From Paramagnetospirillum magneticum AMB-1 (GTDB lineage Bacteria > Pseudomonadota > Alphaproteobacteria > Rhodospirillales > Magnetospirillaceae), in contig NC_007626.1 in NCBI RefSeq assembly GCF_000009985.1, forward strand, positions 2,016,001 to 2,080,000: a stretch of 64,000 nt of DNA, read 5' to 3'. The position numbers were made by a program, and so were the translations under genes. The notes under the pieces are model-generated. The model saw only the letters and a list, made by a program, of their open reading frames with translations. It made no database searches and was not told the DNA's origin. Below, piece after piece: positions 16,781-25,371 of the stretch. The stretch's first letter is position 1, and every line of letters begins with the position of its first letter.

Positions 16781-17781
16781 TCGCCGGCCGGACACTCCTG
16801 GTCCCCCGCGCTCTGCTGGCGGCCTTGTCCGTTCGCGCCGGCGGGTTGGACCGGCTGGACGGGCAGGGCGCTCCCCCCCTGACCGTGGTCCAGCCGCCCG
16901 CGTTTTCTCCGGCCATGGGGCGGGACTACCGGCTGCAGTTGCAGCACACCATTCACATGATCCTGCGCGGCCAGCTGCAGAAGATCGCCGCTTCCAGGCC
17001 GGCTCCACGGCCAGCCCCGCCGTCGGCGGCGCCGCCGCGCACCGTGGTCGAATTGCGCATCCATCGCCCCGGCGCGGGAACCGGACAGGTCAGCACCACT
17101 CTGACCAGTCCGGTCGCGGCCGCGTCGCGCTGGCAAGGGGACGTCGTCCGGTTGCTGACCCGTCTGACCGAGGTCAACCGCGAGGTCATCCCGCGCCAAT
17201 CCCGGCCTCATCGCCTTCATCCGCCGGTCGCGCCCGGGGTGCCGCGCTTGCCCTCGCCCTGGTCCCGGCCGCCGTCGCGCATGCCCGCTCCCCTGTGGTT
17301 TTCCACCATCCGCGATGTGGGGGATTATCTGCTGCAGCGCAGTCGAACCCTGGCGCCGCCGGCGGTCCAGCATCGGGCCGGTCTTCTCTCCGACCGCCAG
17401 TCCCAGACCCGGCCTTGGACACCGCCGGCCGCAGGGCCTGCCGCCCGTCAGGCCACCTATCTGGTCCTGGCCGTGCCCGGGCAAAATTCCCAGGCCAACC
17501 CCATGGCCATCGGCCTGTCGCTCTATCAGCCGCGCCAGGGCACGCTTCTGGCCTATCGGCGCGCCGCCCGCTCCACCGGCCCGGAAATCCAGCAGCAGAT
17601 CCACAAGATCACCCGTCACGTCCAAAGCCGGATCATCCATGACGTCAACCAGAGCCTGCCCTGGCGCGGCGAGTTGCGCGAAGCGCTGCGCTCGCCCGAT
17701 TTGCTCCGGCTGCTGACCGATCAGATTTCGCGGGCGATTCATCGCCGTGACGGCGTCGATCGCTACCGTCGGGGGCAGTGA
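16777..17781 (+). CDS. Pro/Arg-rich eCIS protein of unknown function
   Basis: This 334-residue protein matches no family I know. The middle is rich in Pro, Arg and Ala (residues ~85-185, for example PAPRPAPPSAAPPRTVVELR) and is probably disordered. It is flanked by an N-terminal segment with LQLQHTIHMILRGQLQKIAA and a more ordered C-terminal half (TYLVLAVPGQNSQANPMAIG and the helices EIQQQIHKITRHVQSRIIHD). Start and stop overlap the neighbouring genes (ATGA and TGATG), so it is part of the particle operon. It occupies the place between tube and tube-initiator genes. A tape-measure or assembly role is one possibility, but it is short and lacks a long continuous helix. Confidence 0.78.
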   Translation: MIAGRTLLVPRALLAALSVRAGGLDRLDGQGAPPLTVVQPPAFSPAMGRDYRLQLQHTIHMILRGQLQKIAASRPAPRPAPPSAAPPRTVVELRIHRPGAGTGQVSTTLTSPVAAASRWQGDVVRLLTRLTEVNREVIPRQSRPHRLHPPVAPGVPRLPSPWSRPPSRMPAPLWFSTIRDVGDYLLQRSRTLAPPAVQHRAGLLSDRQSQTRPWTPPAAGPAARQATYLVLAVPGQNSQANPMAIGLSLYQPRQGTLLAYRRAARSTGPEIQQQIHKITRHVQSRIIHDVNQSLPWRGELREALRSPDLLRLLTDQISRAIHRRDGVDRYRRGQ

Positions 17782-18470
17782 TGCTGGAAAAGGCCAAGAT
17801 CGTGGTGGAGTCCAGCCGCGAGGAAATCCCGGTGATGTACAACCCCACCGAGCTGTCGCTGAATCGGACGGTGGTGGTTCAGGGTGAAGGGTCCAACATC
17901 CAGTTCCAGCGCAGCAATGCCGACGACCTGGTGGTCACGCTGTTCTTCGACTCGTTCGATCAGGCGACCGACGTGCGCAAGTCCACCGACCGCATCGCCG
18001 CCCTGACCCTGCCCACCTATGGCACCGGCGTGCGCAAGGAGCCGCCGGTGGTGATCTTCACCTGGGCCGGCCCCCTGTTCACCGGGATCATCACCCGGCT
18101 GGAACAGAAATTCACCATGTTCCTGCCCTCGGGCATTCCGGTGCGGGCCGAGCTGACCGTCACCTTCAAGAACGTGCTGACCGAGCAGCAGGATCTGGAG
18201 GCGCGGGGATATTTCAATTGCCGCCAGCTGTGGACCGTGGCGGAAAACGACCGGCTGTATCTGATCGCCCAGACCACCTTGGGCGATTCCTCCCTCTGGC
18301 GGCTGATCGCCGCCGAGAACGACATCTATGATCCCCTGAACTTCCCTCGCCGCACCGATATCGGCCGGACCCTGGTGATCGTCGACACCCATGCCGATGA
18401 TTTCGATCCCGCCGGTCCGGTCTACCGTCAGGCCAAGCGTTTCGGCGCCGAGGGAGGGGGCAATGCCTAA
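17781..18470 (+). CDS. LysM-type tube initiator / baseplate hub protein (Afp7/gp53-like)
   Basis: This 229-residue protein has the eCIS Afp7/Pvc7 plan. An N-terminal domain (KIVVESSREEIPVMYNPTEL through LTVTFKNVLTEQQDL) is followed by a C-terminal LysM domain at about residues 152-205 (LWTVAENDRLYLIAQTTLGD, LWRLIAAENDIYDPLNFP and an I-G-R-T-L-V-I end). In phage tails this class joins the tube to the spike; the LysM fold is structural there. ATG at 17781 overlaps the previous stop as TGATG, and the stop lies 8 bases inside the spike gene. Confidence 0.9.
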   Translation: MLEKAKIVVESSREEIPVMYNPTELSLNRTVVVQGEGSNIQFQRSNADDLVVTLFFDSFDQATDVRKSTDRIAALTLPTYGTGVRKEPPVVIFTWAGPLFTGIITRLEQKFTMFLPSGIPVRAELTVTFKNVLTEQQDLEARGYFNCRQLWTVAENDRLYLIAQTTLGDSSLWRLIAAENDIYDPLNFPRRTDIGRTLVIVDTHADDFDPAGPVYRQAKRFGAEGGGNA

Positions 18471-19506
18471 GGTTCAGACCGGGGGGATGACGATCCTGCG
18501 CGAGAAATCGCCCCTGCCCATGGCGCTGGTGGCCTCGATCGTGACCGTCGAGGTCCAGCACGAGATCAACCTGCCCGCCATGTTCAACTTCACCATGAAC
18601 ATGGTTTCGCCCTCCGGCAACTGGCAGGGGGCCAATCTGGACTATTTCAAGCCCGGCGACGAGATCACCATCAAGATGGGCATCGAGCGGCTGCAGACCT
18701 TGATCGTCGGCGAGATCACCGCCATCGAACCGCGCTTCGGCGAGTATTCCACCGCCACCATCCGTGGCTTCGACCGCATGCATCGCCTGCAATTCGGCAC
18801 CAGTACCAAGGTGTTCGAAAATCTGTCCGACAACGACATCGTCATCCAGGTCGCCCGCTCTGCCGGCCTCTCCGTCAATGCCCAGGGCAGCGGGACCGAG
18901 ATCAACGTCTATGTCCAGCAGCGCCAGCAGAACAACTACCAGTTTCTGCTGAAGCGGGCGGCGCAGATCAACCACGAGCTGCTGATGGACGGCACCACCT
19001 TGATCTTCCGCCCATCGGGCGAGGGCAAAAGCCCGGTCAAGACCCTGACCTTTCCCCGTGACCTGGACAGCATCGACCTGGATCTGCGCATCCCCACCCA
19101 AGGCAGCAGCGTCACGGTGCACAGTTTCGATCCCGCCACCAACAAGCCCATCAGCGCCACCTCGCGGTCCGGCAGCGTGCAGGAGCGCATGGGGGGCCGG
19201 GAAAACGGCTATCAGATGGCCGGTGATTTCCCGGATTCAGCCGTCTCGATCGAACAGCTGAGCATCACCAGCGTCGAGGCGTTGCAGGTGGTCGCCGATG
19301 CGCAATACCAGGCCAACCTGAACCGCTTCATCGAGGGCAGCGCCAGTCTGGTGGGCGATCCCGACCTGGTGGCCGGGTCCAATGTCAAGCTGAGCGGCCT
19401 CAGCCAGCGCTTCGACGGGATCTATTACATCGTCTCCAGCACCCACACCTACGGCGACACCCAGGGCTATGCCACCGATGTCCGTCTGAGGAGAAGCGGC
19501 GCATGA
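18463..19506 (+). CDS. Spike hub protein, gpD-like (N-terminal half of VgrG/Afp8)
   Basis: This 347-residue protein corresponds to the P2 gpD / T4 gp27-like part of VgrG. Marks are GDEITIKMGIERLQTLIVGE, TIRGFDRMHRLQFGTSTKVF, the SDNDIVIQVARSAGLSVNAQ segment, QQRQQNNYQFLLKRAAQINH and a C-terminal LVAGSNVKLSGLSQRFDGIY followed by YIVSSTHTY. It forms the hub under the tube on which the spike sits. Afp and PVC carry hub and spike in one gene; here the spike is a separate gene starting in the overlapping ATGA at 19503. Confidence 0.9.
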   Translation: MPKVQTGGMTILREKSPLPMALVASIVTVEVQHEINLPAMFNFTMNMVSPSGNWQGANLDYFKPGDEITIKMGIERLQTLIVGEITAIEPRFGEYSTATIRGFDRMHRLQFGTSTKVFENLSDNDIVIQVARSAGLSVNAQGSGTEINVYVQQRQQNNYQFLLKRAAQINHELLMDGTTLIFRPSGEGKSPVKTLTFPRDLDSIDLDLRIPTQGSSVTVHSFDPATNKPISATSRSGSVQERMGGRENGYQMAGDFPDSAVSIEQLSITSVEALQVVADAQYQANLNRFIEGSASLVGDPDLVAGSNVKLSGLSQRFDGIYYIVSSTHTYGDTQGYATDVRLRRSGA

Positions 19507-20129
19507 ACACTCCCGCCATCGACCGCCCCCGGCTTCAGGACCTGGCCCTGGGCGTGACCGTCGCCCAAGTGTCCGCCACCAACGATCCCAAGGGCATGGG
19601 CCGTATCCGCGTCCGTTTCGTGGTCAGCGGCCAGACGATCGAATCCGATTGGCTCCAGATCATGAGCTTTTGCGCCGGCCCCGATTATGGCGCGTTCTTC
19701 CTGCCCCAGAATGGCGACAGCGCCCTGGTCGCCTTTGGCGACGGCAACCCCGACCAGCCCTATGTGCTGGGATTTCTGTGGAACGGGGTGCTGAAACCGC
19801 CGGTTCCCGACAAGCAGCAGCAGGACGTGCGCGAGATCAAGACCAAGAAGGGCAAGCTGCTGCTCTTCGACGATTCGTCCAGCGGTCAGCTCACCCTGAT
19901 CGATGAAAAGCAGAACAAGGTCCAGATCGACACCGCCAACAACGCCATTACCGTCGACAGCCAGGGGGCCGTGACCATCAAGGCCAAGGGCAAGGTCACC
20001 ATCACCGGCGAGTCCGTATCCATCGCCACCACATCCGGGTCGGTCAAGCTGGACATGAGCAGCGCCACCATGAAGCTCACCGGCGGCCAGAGCCTGAAGC
20101 TGTCCGCCACCATGATCGATCTGAACTGA
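19503..20129 (+). CDS. Spike protein, gpV/gp5-like (C-terminal half of VgrG)
   Basis: This 208-residue protein has an N-terminal OB-fold like phage baseplate assembly protein V (GVTVAQVSATNDPKGMGRIR, LQIMSFCAGPDYGAFFLPQN, GDSALVAFGDGNPDQPYVLG). A C-terminal beta-prism spike follows, with the repeating pattern VQIDTANNAITVDSQGAVTI, KAKGKVTITGESVSIATTSG and VKLDMSSATMKLTGGQSLKL. It forms the needle under the hub, and the PAAR protein encoded next sharpens it. No added enzymatic domain is present. Confidence 0.93.
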   Translation: MNTPAIDRPRLQDLALGVTVAQVSATNDPKGMGRIRVRFVVSGQTIESDWLQIMSFCAGPDYGAFFLPQNGDSALVAFGDGNPDQPYVLGFLWNGVLKPPVPDKQQQDVREIKTKKGKLLLFDDSSSGQLTLIDEKQNKVQIDTANNAITVDSQGAVTIKAKGKVTITGESVSIATTSGSVKLDMSSATMKLTGGQSLKLSATMIDLN

Positions 20130-20153
20130 GCCGCACCGCCAAGGGGAACGAAC

Positions 20154-20567
20154 ATGGGACTTCCTGCCGCCAAGCTGGGTGACAGCATCGTCAACGCCGC
20201 CGACATCCACATCGTCCTGGTGCCGTCTCCGGGGGGGCCGGTCCCCACGCCCCAACCCTTTCCCTTCAATGGCAAGATCACCATGAACACCAGCCCCACC
20301 GTGCGCATCAACAGCCGCCCCGCGGCCACCGTGGGGTCCATGGCCACCAATCTGCCGCCGCATATTCCCACCTCCGGCATGTTCCAGGTTCCTCCCACCA
20401 ATCTGGGGCGGGTGGTGATGGGAAGCTTCACGGTGAAGATCAACGGCAAGGCCGCGGCACGGGCCACCGATTTCTGCGAGACCTGCCACGATATTCCTCC
20501 CGCCGGCCCCCAGGCTCCGCCGCCGCAGGTGGTGGTGACCGGTCTGGCCACCGTCCGGATCGGGTAG
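20154..20567 (+). CDS. PAAR-like spike tip protein (DUF4150 type)
   Basis: This 137-residue protein has the PAAR-like repeats found at eCIS and T6SS tips: GLPAAKLGDSIVNAADIHIV, ITMNTSPTVRINSRPAATVG, VVMGSFTVKINGKAAARATD and the closing VVVTGLATVRIG. A late CETC pair and several His residues could bind a metal at the point, as in known PAAR tips. The DUF4150-like pattern is my best fit. It directly follows the spike gene. Confidence 0.88.
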   Translation: MGLPAAKLGDSIVNAADIHIVLVPSPGGPVPTPQPFPFNGKITMNTSPTVRINSRPAATVGSMATNLPPHIPTSGMFQVPPTNLGRVVMGSFTVKINGKAAARATDFCETCHDIPPAGPQAPPPQVVVTGLATVRIG

Positions 20568-20573
20568 GGAGCC

Positions 20574-20984
20574 ATGGCCGCTCCTCCGTCCACCACCGTC
20601 TCGGGAGGCGACTTTCTCGGCCGCGGCTGGGCCTTTCCGGTCATTCCGGTGGCCGGGACGCTTCCGTTCGCCGCCGATGACGTCGACATCCGTCAGGCGA
20701 TCCTGATCATTTTGCAGACCGCGCCGGGAGAACGGGTGATGCGGCCCCAGTTCGGCTGTCGCATCAACGAACTGCTGTTCGCCGCCGGCAACGCCGCCAC
20801 CAGCAGTCTGGCCCAGCTTTACGTCCGCCAGGCGCTGGAGCAATGGGAGCCGCGCATCCAAGTGGTGACGGTGACCGCCACCATCCCGCCGTCCGACCGC
20901 CAGTGCCTGAACATCTCGGTCGACTACCTGATCCGGGACCGCAACCGGCCGGACAACCTGGTCTATCCCTTCTTTCTTAAATAG
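20574..20984 (+). CDS. Baseplate wedge protein, gpW/gp25 family (Afp9-like)
   Basis: This 136-residue protein fits the GPW/gp25 family: FLGRGWAFPVIPVAGTLPFA, DVDIRQAILIILQTAPGERV, the hallmark MRPQFGCRINELLFA, and a VRQALEQWEPRIQVVTV helix-strand unit. It joins the baseplate to the first sheath ring. Its start lies 7 bases after the PAAR stop. Confidence 0.95.
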   Translation: MAAPPSTTVSGGDFLGRGWAFPVIPVAGTLPFAADDVDIRQAILIILQTAPGERVMRPQFGCRINELLFAAGNAATSSLAQLYVRQALEQWEPRIQVVTVTATIPPSDRQCLNISVDYLIRDRNRPDNLVYPFFLK

Positions 20985-20995
20985 GAGCCATCCCC

Positions 20996-21184
20996 ATGAC
21001 CGACACCAAGCCATCGCTTCGGGAGACGCTCGAGCGCCGCCTCGAGGAACTGAGACGCGAATACCGCACCGGTCAGGAGCAGATGACGGCGCTGGAACAG
21101 CGCCGCCGCGATCTGGAGGCCACCATGCTGCGTCTGGCCGGAGCGATCCAGGTGCTCGAGGAAACGGTCGCGCAGGAAGAGTGA
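20996..21184 (+). CDS. Small coiled-coil eCIS protein
   Basis: This 62-residue, highly charged, nearly all-helical protein (RETLERRLEELRREYRTGQE, then EQRRRDLEATMLRLAGAIQV) has clear heptad spacing of Leu, Met and Ile. It has a good ribosome site (AGGAGCC) and lies one base before the baseplate gene. It could be an assembly factor or a wedge-binding helix. I know no named family for it. Confidence 0.75.
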   Translation: MTDTKPSLRETLERRLEELRREYRTGQEQMTALEQRRRDLEATMLRLAGAIQVLEETVAQEE

Positions 21185-21185
21185 G

Positions 21186-24100
21186 ATGGCCGATCCGGTC
21201 CTGGATTTTCGGGATTTCGATACCTTCTACGACCAGTCGGTAACCCTGGCCAAAAGCTATTGCCAGGACTGGAGCCGCTACTGGCCCGAAAACCTGGATG
21301 CCACCGTCCCCCTGGATCCGGGACTGGTGATGCTGAAGCTGTTCTCCCTGATGGCCGGATACATGGCCGGCATGGAGAACGGCGTTCCCCATCAGCGCCG
21401 GCTGGCGCTGTACCAGTTTCTGGCCCAGCCGCTGCGCAGCCCGGTCCAGGCCCGCGCCGTGCTGTCCTTCGCCCTGCGCCAGGGCCAGCCGCCCCGGCTG
21501 GTCCCGGCCGAAAGCGCCGTGGTCAATTCCCCCGGTCAAAGCATCCGCTTCCAGACCGATCGCGATCTGATGGTGATTCCGGCCCAAATCATCGCCGTCC
21601 TGGCTCTGCTTCCGCCCCAGGATCAGTTCGTGGACGTCCTGGGGCTGTTGGGAGCGGGCCAGACCGCGCCCCTGTTCGTGGCCACCGAGACCGATCCGGC
21701 GGAACAGCCCCTGCCGCATTGGTTCCTGATGGGCGATTCCCTGCTGTTCAAACCCGACAGCGCGCTGCAGGGGCTGTCGGTGACCCTGACCGGTGCCCAG
21801 CTCTACCCGGAATTCTTCCAGCAATGGACCGACGGCGCGCTGACGCCGCTGAAATCCACCTGTGAGAGCAATTCCGAGTTCACCCGCCTGACCATCACCC
21901 TGACCGAGTTGCCCGCGGCCGCGCCGCGCTCTTTGGCCGAGGTGCAGGCAGAGCTTTACGGTGCCGGCGGACTGCCCCCCGGACAGCAGGATGCGCCTCC
22001 CGACGATGAACGGGGGTCGCCGCTCTATTGGCTGATGGTTCATCCCGGGCCGTTGATGCGCGTGGTCAAGGCGCTGTCGCGCCAGTTGCCGGTGATCACC
22101 GGAGCCACCTGCCGGCTGACCGGCGATGGAATCGGCGTGGACATGGCCGCCGATGGCACCCAGCAACTGGATATCGCCAACGGCGCCTATCCCTTCGGGC
22201 AGAGTCCGGCCCTCAATGACGCCTTCTATCTGCGCAGCGATTCCATCTTTGCCCGCCAGGGGGCGATGATCACCCTGACGCTGACGCTGCAGCCGGTCAC
22301 CATCGACTACCCCGTCCAACTGCTGTGGCAGTACTGGGGCGATGGCCAATGGCAAAGCTTCAACGCGTCGCCGACCGATTGCAGCCAGCACCAGTTCCGC
22401 GACGACACCAACCAGCTGCGCGGCCAGTCCGGCCAGCCGGTGGGCACGGTTCAGTTCCTGTGCCCGACCATGACTCCCACCACCGTGGCCGGCGAGCAGG
22501 GGCTGTGGATTCGCGTGGTGATCGCCGAGGGGGGCTATGGCGCCATGGGCACCATCGTCACCCAGCCGGTGTCGGTGGTCATCAACGCGGTGCCCGACGA
22601 AATTCTTCTCCCCGAGCAGAAAGCGGCGGTCAGCACCTACCTCAACACCGTCGAGGGCGTGAATTTCTCCTATACCTACACGCCGTCCACCTATGATCCG
22701 CCCTTCATCGTCCGCGCCAGCCTGGGCTACGAGTACATAGCCCGTCCCAGCCAGTTCTGGACCTACAACAACTTCACCCTGACGCGCTTCCTGTTCCGGC
22801 CCTACAAGCCGGTGGACCTGAATTGCGCCAGCGTGTTGCTGGGGTTCGATCCGGCCGATTTCGCCCAGTCCTGCCTGGGGCGGACCTTGACCCTGTTTTT
22901 CGACATCGCCCAGGAGACCACGGCCACCGGGCCGGTCCCCACCTGGTGGAGCCATGACGGAGAGGCATGGCAACCGCTGTCGGTGGATGACGGAACCGAT
23001 GGCCTGACCCGGTCGGGGATCGTCAGCTTCACCCTGCCGACCACCATGTCGGCCACCGTTCTGTTTTCGCAGACGGCCTTCTGGCTGCGCATCGACAACA
23101 GCCATCCATGGCGGACGGTGCGGATTGCCGCCCTGGCGCCCAACAGCGTCAGCGCGGGAAACCGCACCCATGTGATCGACGACGTCTTGGGGTCGAGCAC
23201 CGAGCGCCCGTCGCAGAGTTTCCAGTTCTCCTACAGCCCGGTGCTGGCCGGACAGGTGGTGACGGTGACCGAGCCGCGCAGCCTGGCCCCGGTGGATCAG
23301 AGCGCGGCGGTGGCCGAACGGTCCCAGGCCCTGTTTGCCGCCTCCAGCCTGGCCGAGGACGACAGCGCCCAGGGCGCCAGCGACGCCCAGCCGGTAACCC
23401 GGGTCTGGACCATGGTCGAGACCTTCGCCTATTGCGGCCCGGGCGACCGGGCTTACATCCTCGACAGCGCCAACGGACTGATCACCTTCGGCGATGGCCG
23501 CAACGGCATGATTCCGCCGGGCGGCCACAACAATATCGTCGCCACCTACGACACCACCCAGGGACTGGCCGGAAATGTCCCGGCCGGGACGCTGACGGTG
23601 CTCAAGCCCTCCATCGCCGACATCTCGGCGGTGACCAATCCGGCGCCCGCCCGGGGAGGGGTGGATGGCGACACCGTGGATCATGTGGATCGGACCGGCC
23701 CCGCCGTGCTGAAGGCCAACAACCGGGTGGTGCAGCTGTCTGATTTCGGCCCCCTGGCCGCCGAGGCCTCGCCCCAGGTGTGCCGGGCTCGGGCGACCGA
23801 CAGCCCCGGCCACGGAATTCGGCTGAGCGTTCTGGCGCAGGCGGCCACGCCGCAGCCCTATGCCGATCCGGCCTTGCTCACCCTGGTGCAGACCTATGTG
23901 CGCCAGCGCTGTCTGGCGCCCCTGGCCGGCGGCATCGAGGCGACCAATCCCGATTACCGCACCGTGGACGTGATGGCCCAGGTCAAGAGCACCTGCCCCT
24001 CGGACCAGCGCAATGCGGTGCAGGACCAGCTGGTCCAACTGCTGACCGATTTTCTGCAGCCGGTTCTGGGGGGGACGGACGGGGAGGGCTGGGCCTTTGG

Positions 24101-24266
24101 AGAAGCGGTCACGGCCGCCGCCATCGATCGCGCCCTGCGTCGCAGTCCTCTGGTGGAGAGTGTCCTGGCCCTGACCGTCGACGGCCGCGACAACGGCAGC
24201 GTGGTCATGACTCCGACCCAGGTGGCGGCGGCGGGCGCCATCAGCGTGCTGGTCTACGGAGCCTAG
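21186..24266 (+). CDS. Large baseplate protein, J-type (Afp11-like, TIGR02243 type)
   Basis: This 1,026-residue protein is the main baseplate wedge. It opens with PLDPGLVMLKLFSLMAGYMA (the common baseplate N-terminus) and carries IDDVLGSSTERPSQSFQFSY, typical of the large eCIS/phage baseplate proteins. The J-type core reads LITFGDGRNGMIPPGGHNNI, GLAGNVPAGTLTVL and AVTNPAPARGGVDGDTVD. The C-terminal region (YRTVDVMAQVKSTCPSDQRN) is the usual closing domain. It is long for the family because of beta-rich insertions between residues ~250 and 650. It probably forms wedge heterodimers with the next gene product. Confidence 0.92.
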   Translation: MADPVLDFRDFDTFYDQSVTLAKSYCQDWSRYWPENLDATVPLDPGLVMLKLFSLMAGYMAGMENGVPHQRRLALYQFLAQPLRSPVQARAVLSFALRQGQPPRLVPAESAVVNSPGQSIRFQTDRDLMVIPAQIIAVLALLPPQDQFVDVLGLLGAGQTAPLFVATETDPAEQPLPHWFLMGDSLLFKPDSALQGLSVTLTGAQLYPEFFQQWTDGALTPLKSTCESNSEFTRLTITLTELPAAAPRSLAEVQAELYGAGGLPPGQQDAPPDDERGSPLYWLMVHPGPLMRVVKALSRQLPVITGATCRLTGDGIGVDMAADGTQQLDIANGAYPFGQSPALNDAFYLRSDSIFARQGAMITLTLTLQPVTIDYPVQLLWQYWGDGQWQSFNASPTDCSQHQFRDDTNQLRGQSGQPVGTVQFLCPTMTPTTVAGEQGLWIRVVIAEGGYGAMGTIVTQPVSVVINAVPDEILLPEQKAAVSTYLNTVEGVNFSYTYTPSTYDPPFIVRASLGYEYIARPSQFWTYNNFTLTRFLFRPYKPVDLNCASVLLGFDPADFAQSCLGRTLTLFFDIAQETTATGPVPTWWSHDGEAWQPLSVDDGTDGLTRSGIVSFTLPTTMSATVLFSQTAFWLRIDNSHPWRTVRIAALAPNSVSAGNRTHVIDDVLGSSTERPSQSFQFSYSPVLAGQVVTVTEPRSLAPVDQSAAVAERSQALFAASSLAEDDSAQGASDAQPVTRVWTMVETFAYCGPGDRAYILDSANGLITFGDGRNGMIPPGGHNNIVATYDTTQGLAGNVPAGTLTVLKPSIADISAVTNPAPARGGVDGDTVDHVDRTGPAVLKANNRVVQLSDFGPLAAEASPQVCRARATDSPGHGIRLSVLAQAATPQPYADPALLTLVQTYVRQRCLAPLAGGIEATNPDYRTVDVMAQVKSTCPSDQRNAVQDQLVQLLTDFLQPVLGGTDGEGWAFGEAVTAAAIDRALRRSPLVESVLALTVDGRDNGSVVMTPTQVAAAGAISVLVYGA

Positions 24267-24273
24267 ACCGGAC

Positions 24274-25371
24274 ATGGCCTTCGAACTGCCCAACCTCGAC
24301 ACCGTCTCCGCCCAGCAGCTGCTGGCCGAGCTGATGCGGCGCATCCCCATGTTCACGCCGCTCTGGACCGATTTCAACGAATCCGATCCCGGCATCACCG
24401 TGCTGGAGATGCTGTGCTGGGTGGGCGAATCCCTCCTGTACCAGACCAACGCCATTCCGCTCGAGACCTGGCAGAACATGCTGCGGCTGTGCCTGGGGCT
24501 GGCCAACAGTACCGACACCACCGACTATTCCGTCGCGGCGGTGAAGCAGAACGATTTCGCCTTTCTGGCGCTGCAGGCCGTGCTGGCCCGGATGGAGCAG
24601 GGCGCGCCCCTGGATCGCGAGGCGCTGCAGGCGGCGGTGCTGACCTTTCGGCGCGCGCCCTATCTGGCCCTGACCGGCCCGGACGTGGAGCAACTGGCCA
24701 TGGAAACCAACCAGGTCATCGCCCAGCAGCCCCCGGTCAAGCCACCTCCGGCGCTGGTGCGGCGGGCCGATGCCCTGGTCGATGACCAGCAGACCGTCGT
24801 CCATATTCTGGACGATGCCACGCCCGTCTATCAGCGCCCATCCTGCGCCAATCCCAAGGCTCCCGACGCCCAGGGCGGCCTGCGCAACCTGCTGATGCTG
24901 CAGCCGGCCGGTGCCTCCGCCACGGCGGCGCTGACCAAGCTGCTGGCGACGGTCACCACCTATCTGGCGCCCCGGGTGCTGCTGGGAAACCGGGTCAGCG
25001 TGGTGGGAGCGACCTTGACCCCCATCACCATGACGGTCCGGGTGGTGTGCCAGCCCCATGCCCGGGCCAGCGTGGTGCTGGCGGCCCTGTCCTCGGCCCT
25101 GTTCGACTTCTTTCAACCCGGAGCCGACTGGGTTTACGACCAGCCGCCCTCCGTGGCCAACCTGCGCCATCTGATCGCCGCCATTCCCGGAGTGCAGACC
25201 CTGGCCCGGATGGATTTGAGCTATGCCCCCACGGCGATCTTGTCGAAGACGGCGCAACTGGGCGCCACCACCCTGATCGCCGATCTGCCTCAGACTCCTC
25301 CGGCGATGATCTATGCCGGGCTGCCCTTGCTGCGTTGTCTTGATCTGTTCGCCCAGGAAGTCGGATCATGA
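24274..25371 (+). CDS. Second baseplate wedge protein (Afp12-like)
   Basis: This 365-residue protein shares the baseplate N-terminal signature DFNESDPGITVLEMLCWVGE followed by SLLYQTNAIPLETWQNMLRL. It also has a FRRAPYLALTGPDVEQLAME segment and a C-terminal domain like baseplate J (VVGATLTPITMTVRVVCQPH and YDQPPSVANLRHLIAAIPGV). It is shorter than Afp12. Its stop overlaps the start of the next gene by 4 bases (ATGA). Confidence 0.88.
   Translation: MAFELPNLDTVSAQQLLAELMRRIPMFTPLWTDFNESDPGITVLEMLCWVGESLLYQTNAIPLETWQNMLRLCLGLANSTDTTDYSVAAVKQNDFAFLALQAVLARMEQGAPLDREALQAAVLTFRRAPYLALTGPDVEQLAMETNQVIAQQPPVKPPPALVRRADALVDDQQTVVHILDDATPVYQRPSCANPKAPDAQGGLRNLLMLQPAGASATAALTKLLATVTTYLAPRVLLGNRVSVVGATLTPITMTVRVVCQPHARASVVLAALSSALFDFFQPGADWVYDQPPSVANLRHLIAAIPGVQTLARMDLSYAPTAILSKTAQLGATTLIADLPQTPPAMIYAGLPLLRCLDLFAQEVGS

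Noticed and set aside
19467..24521. Very long open frame (1,684 codons) on the minus strand under the eCIS spike and baseplate genes
   Set aside because: It is antisense to clear gpV, PAAR, gp25 and baseplate genes and its translation is Gly/His/Gln/Arg/Asp-rich low-complexity, typical of the reverse frame of high-GC genes.
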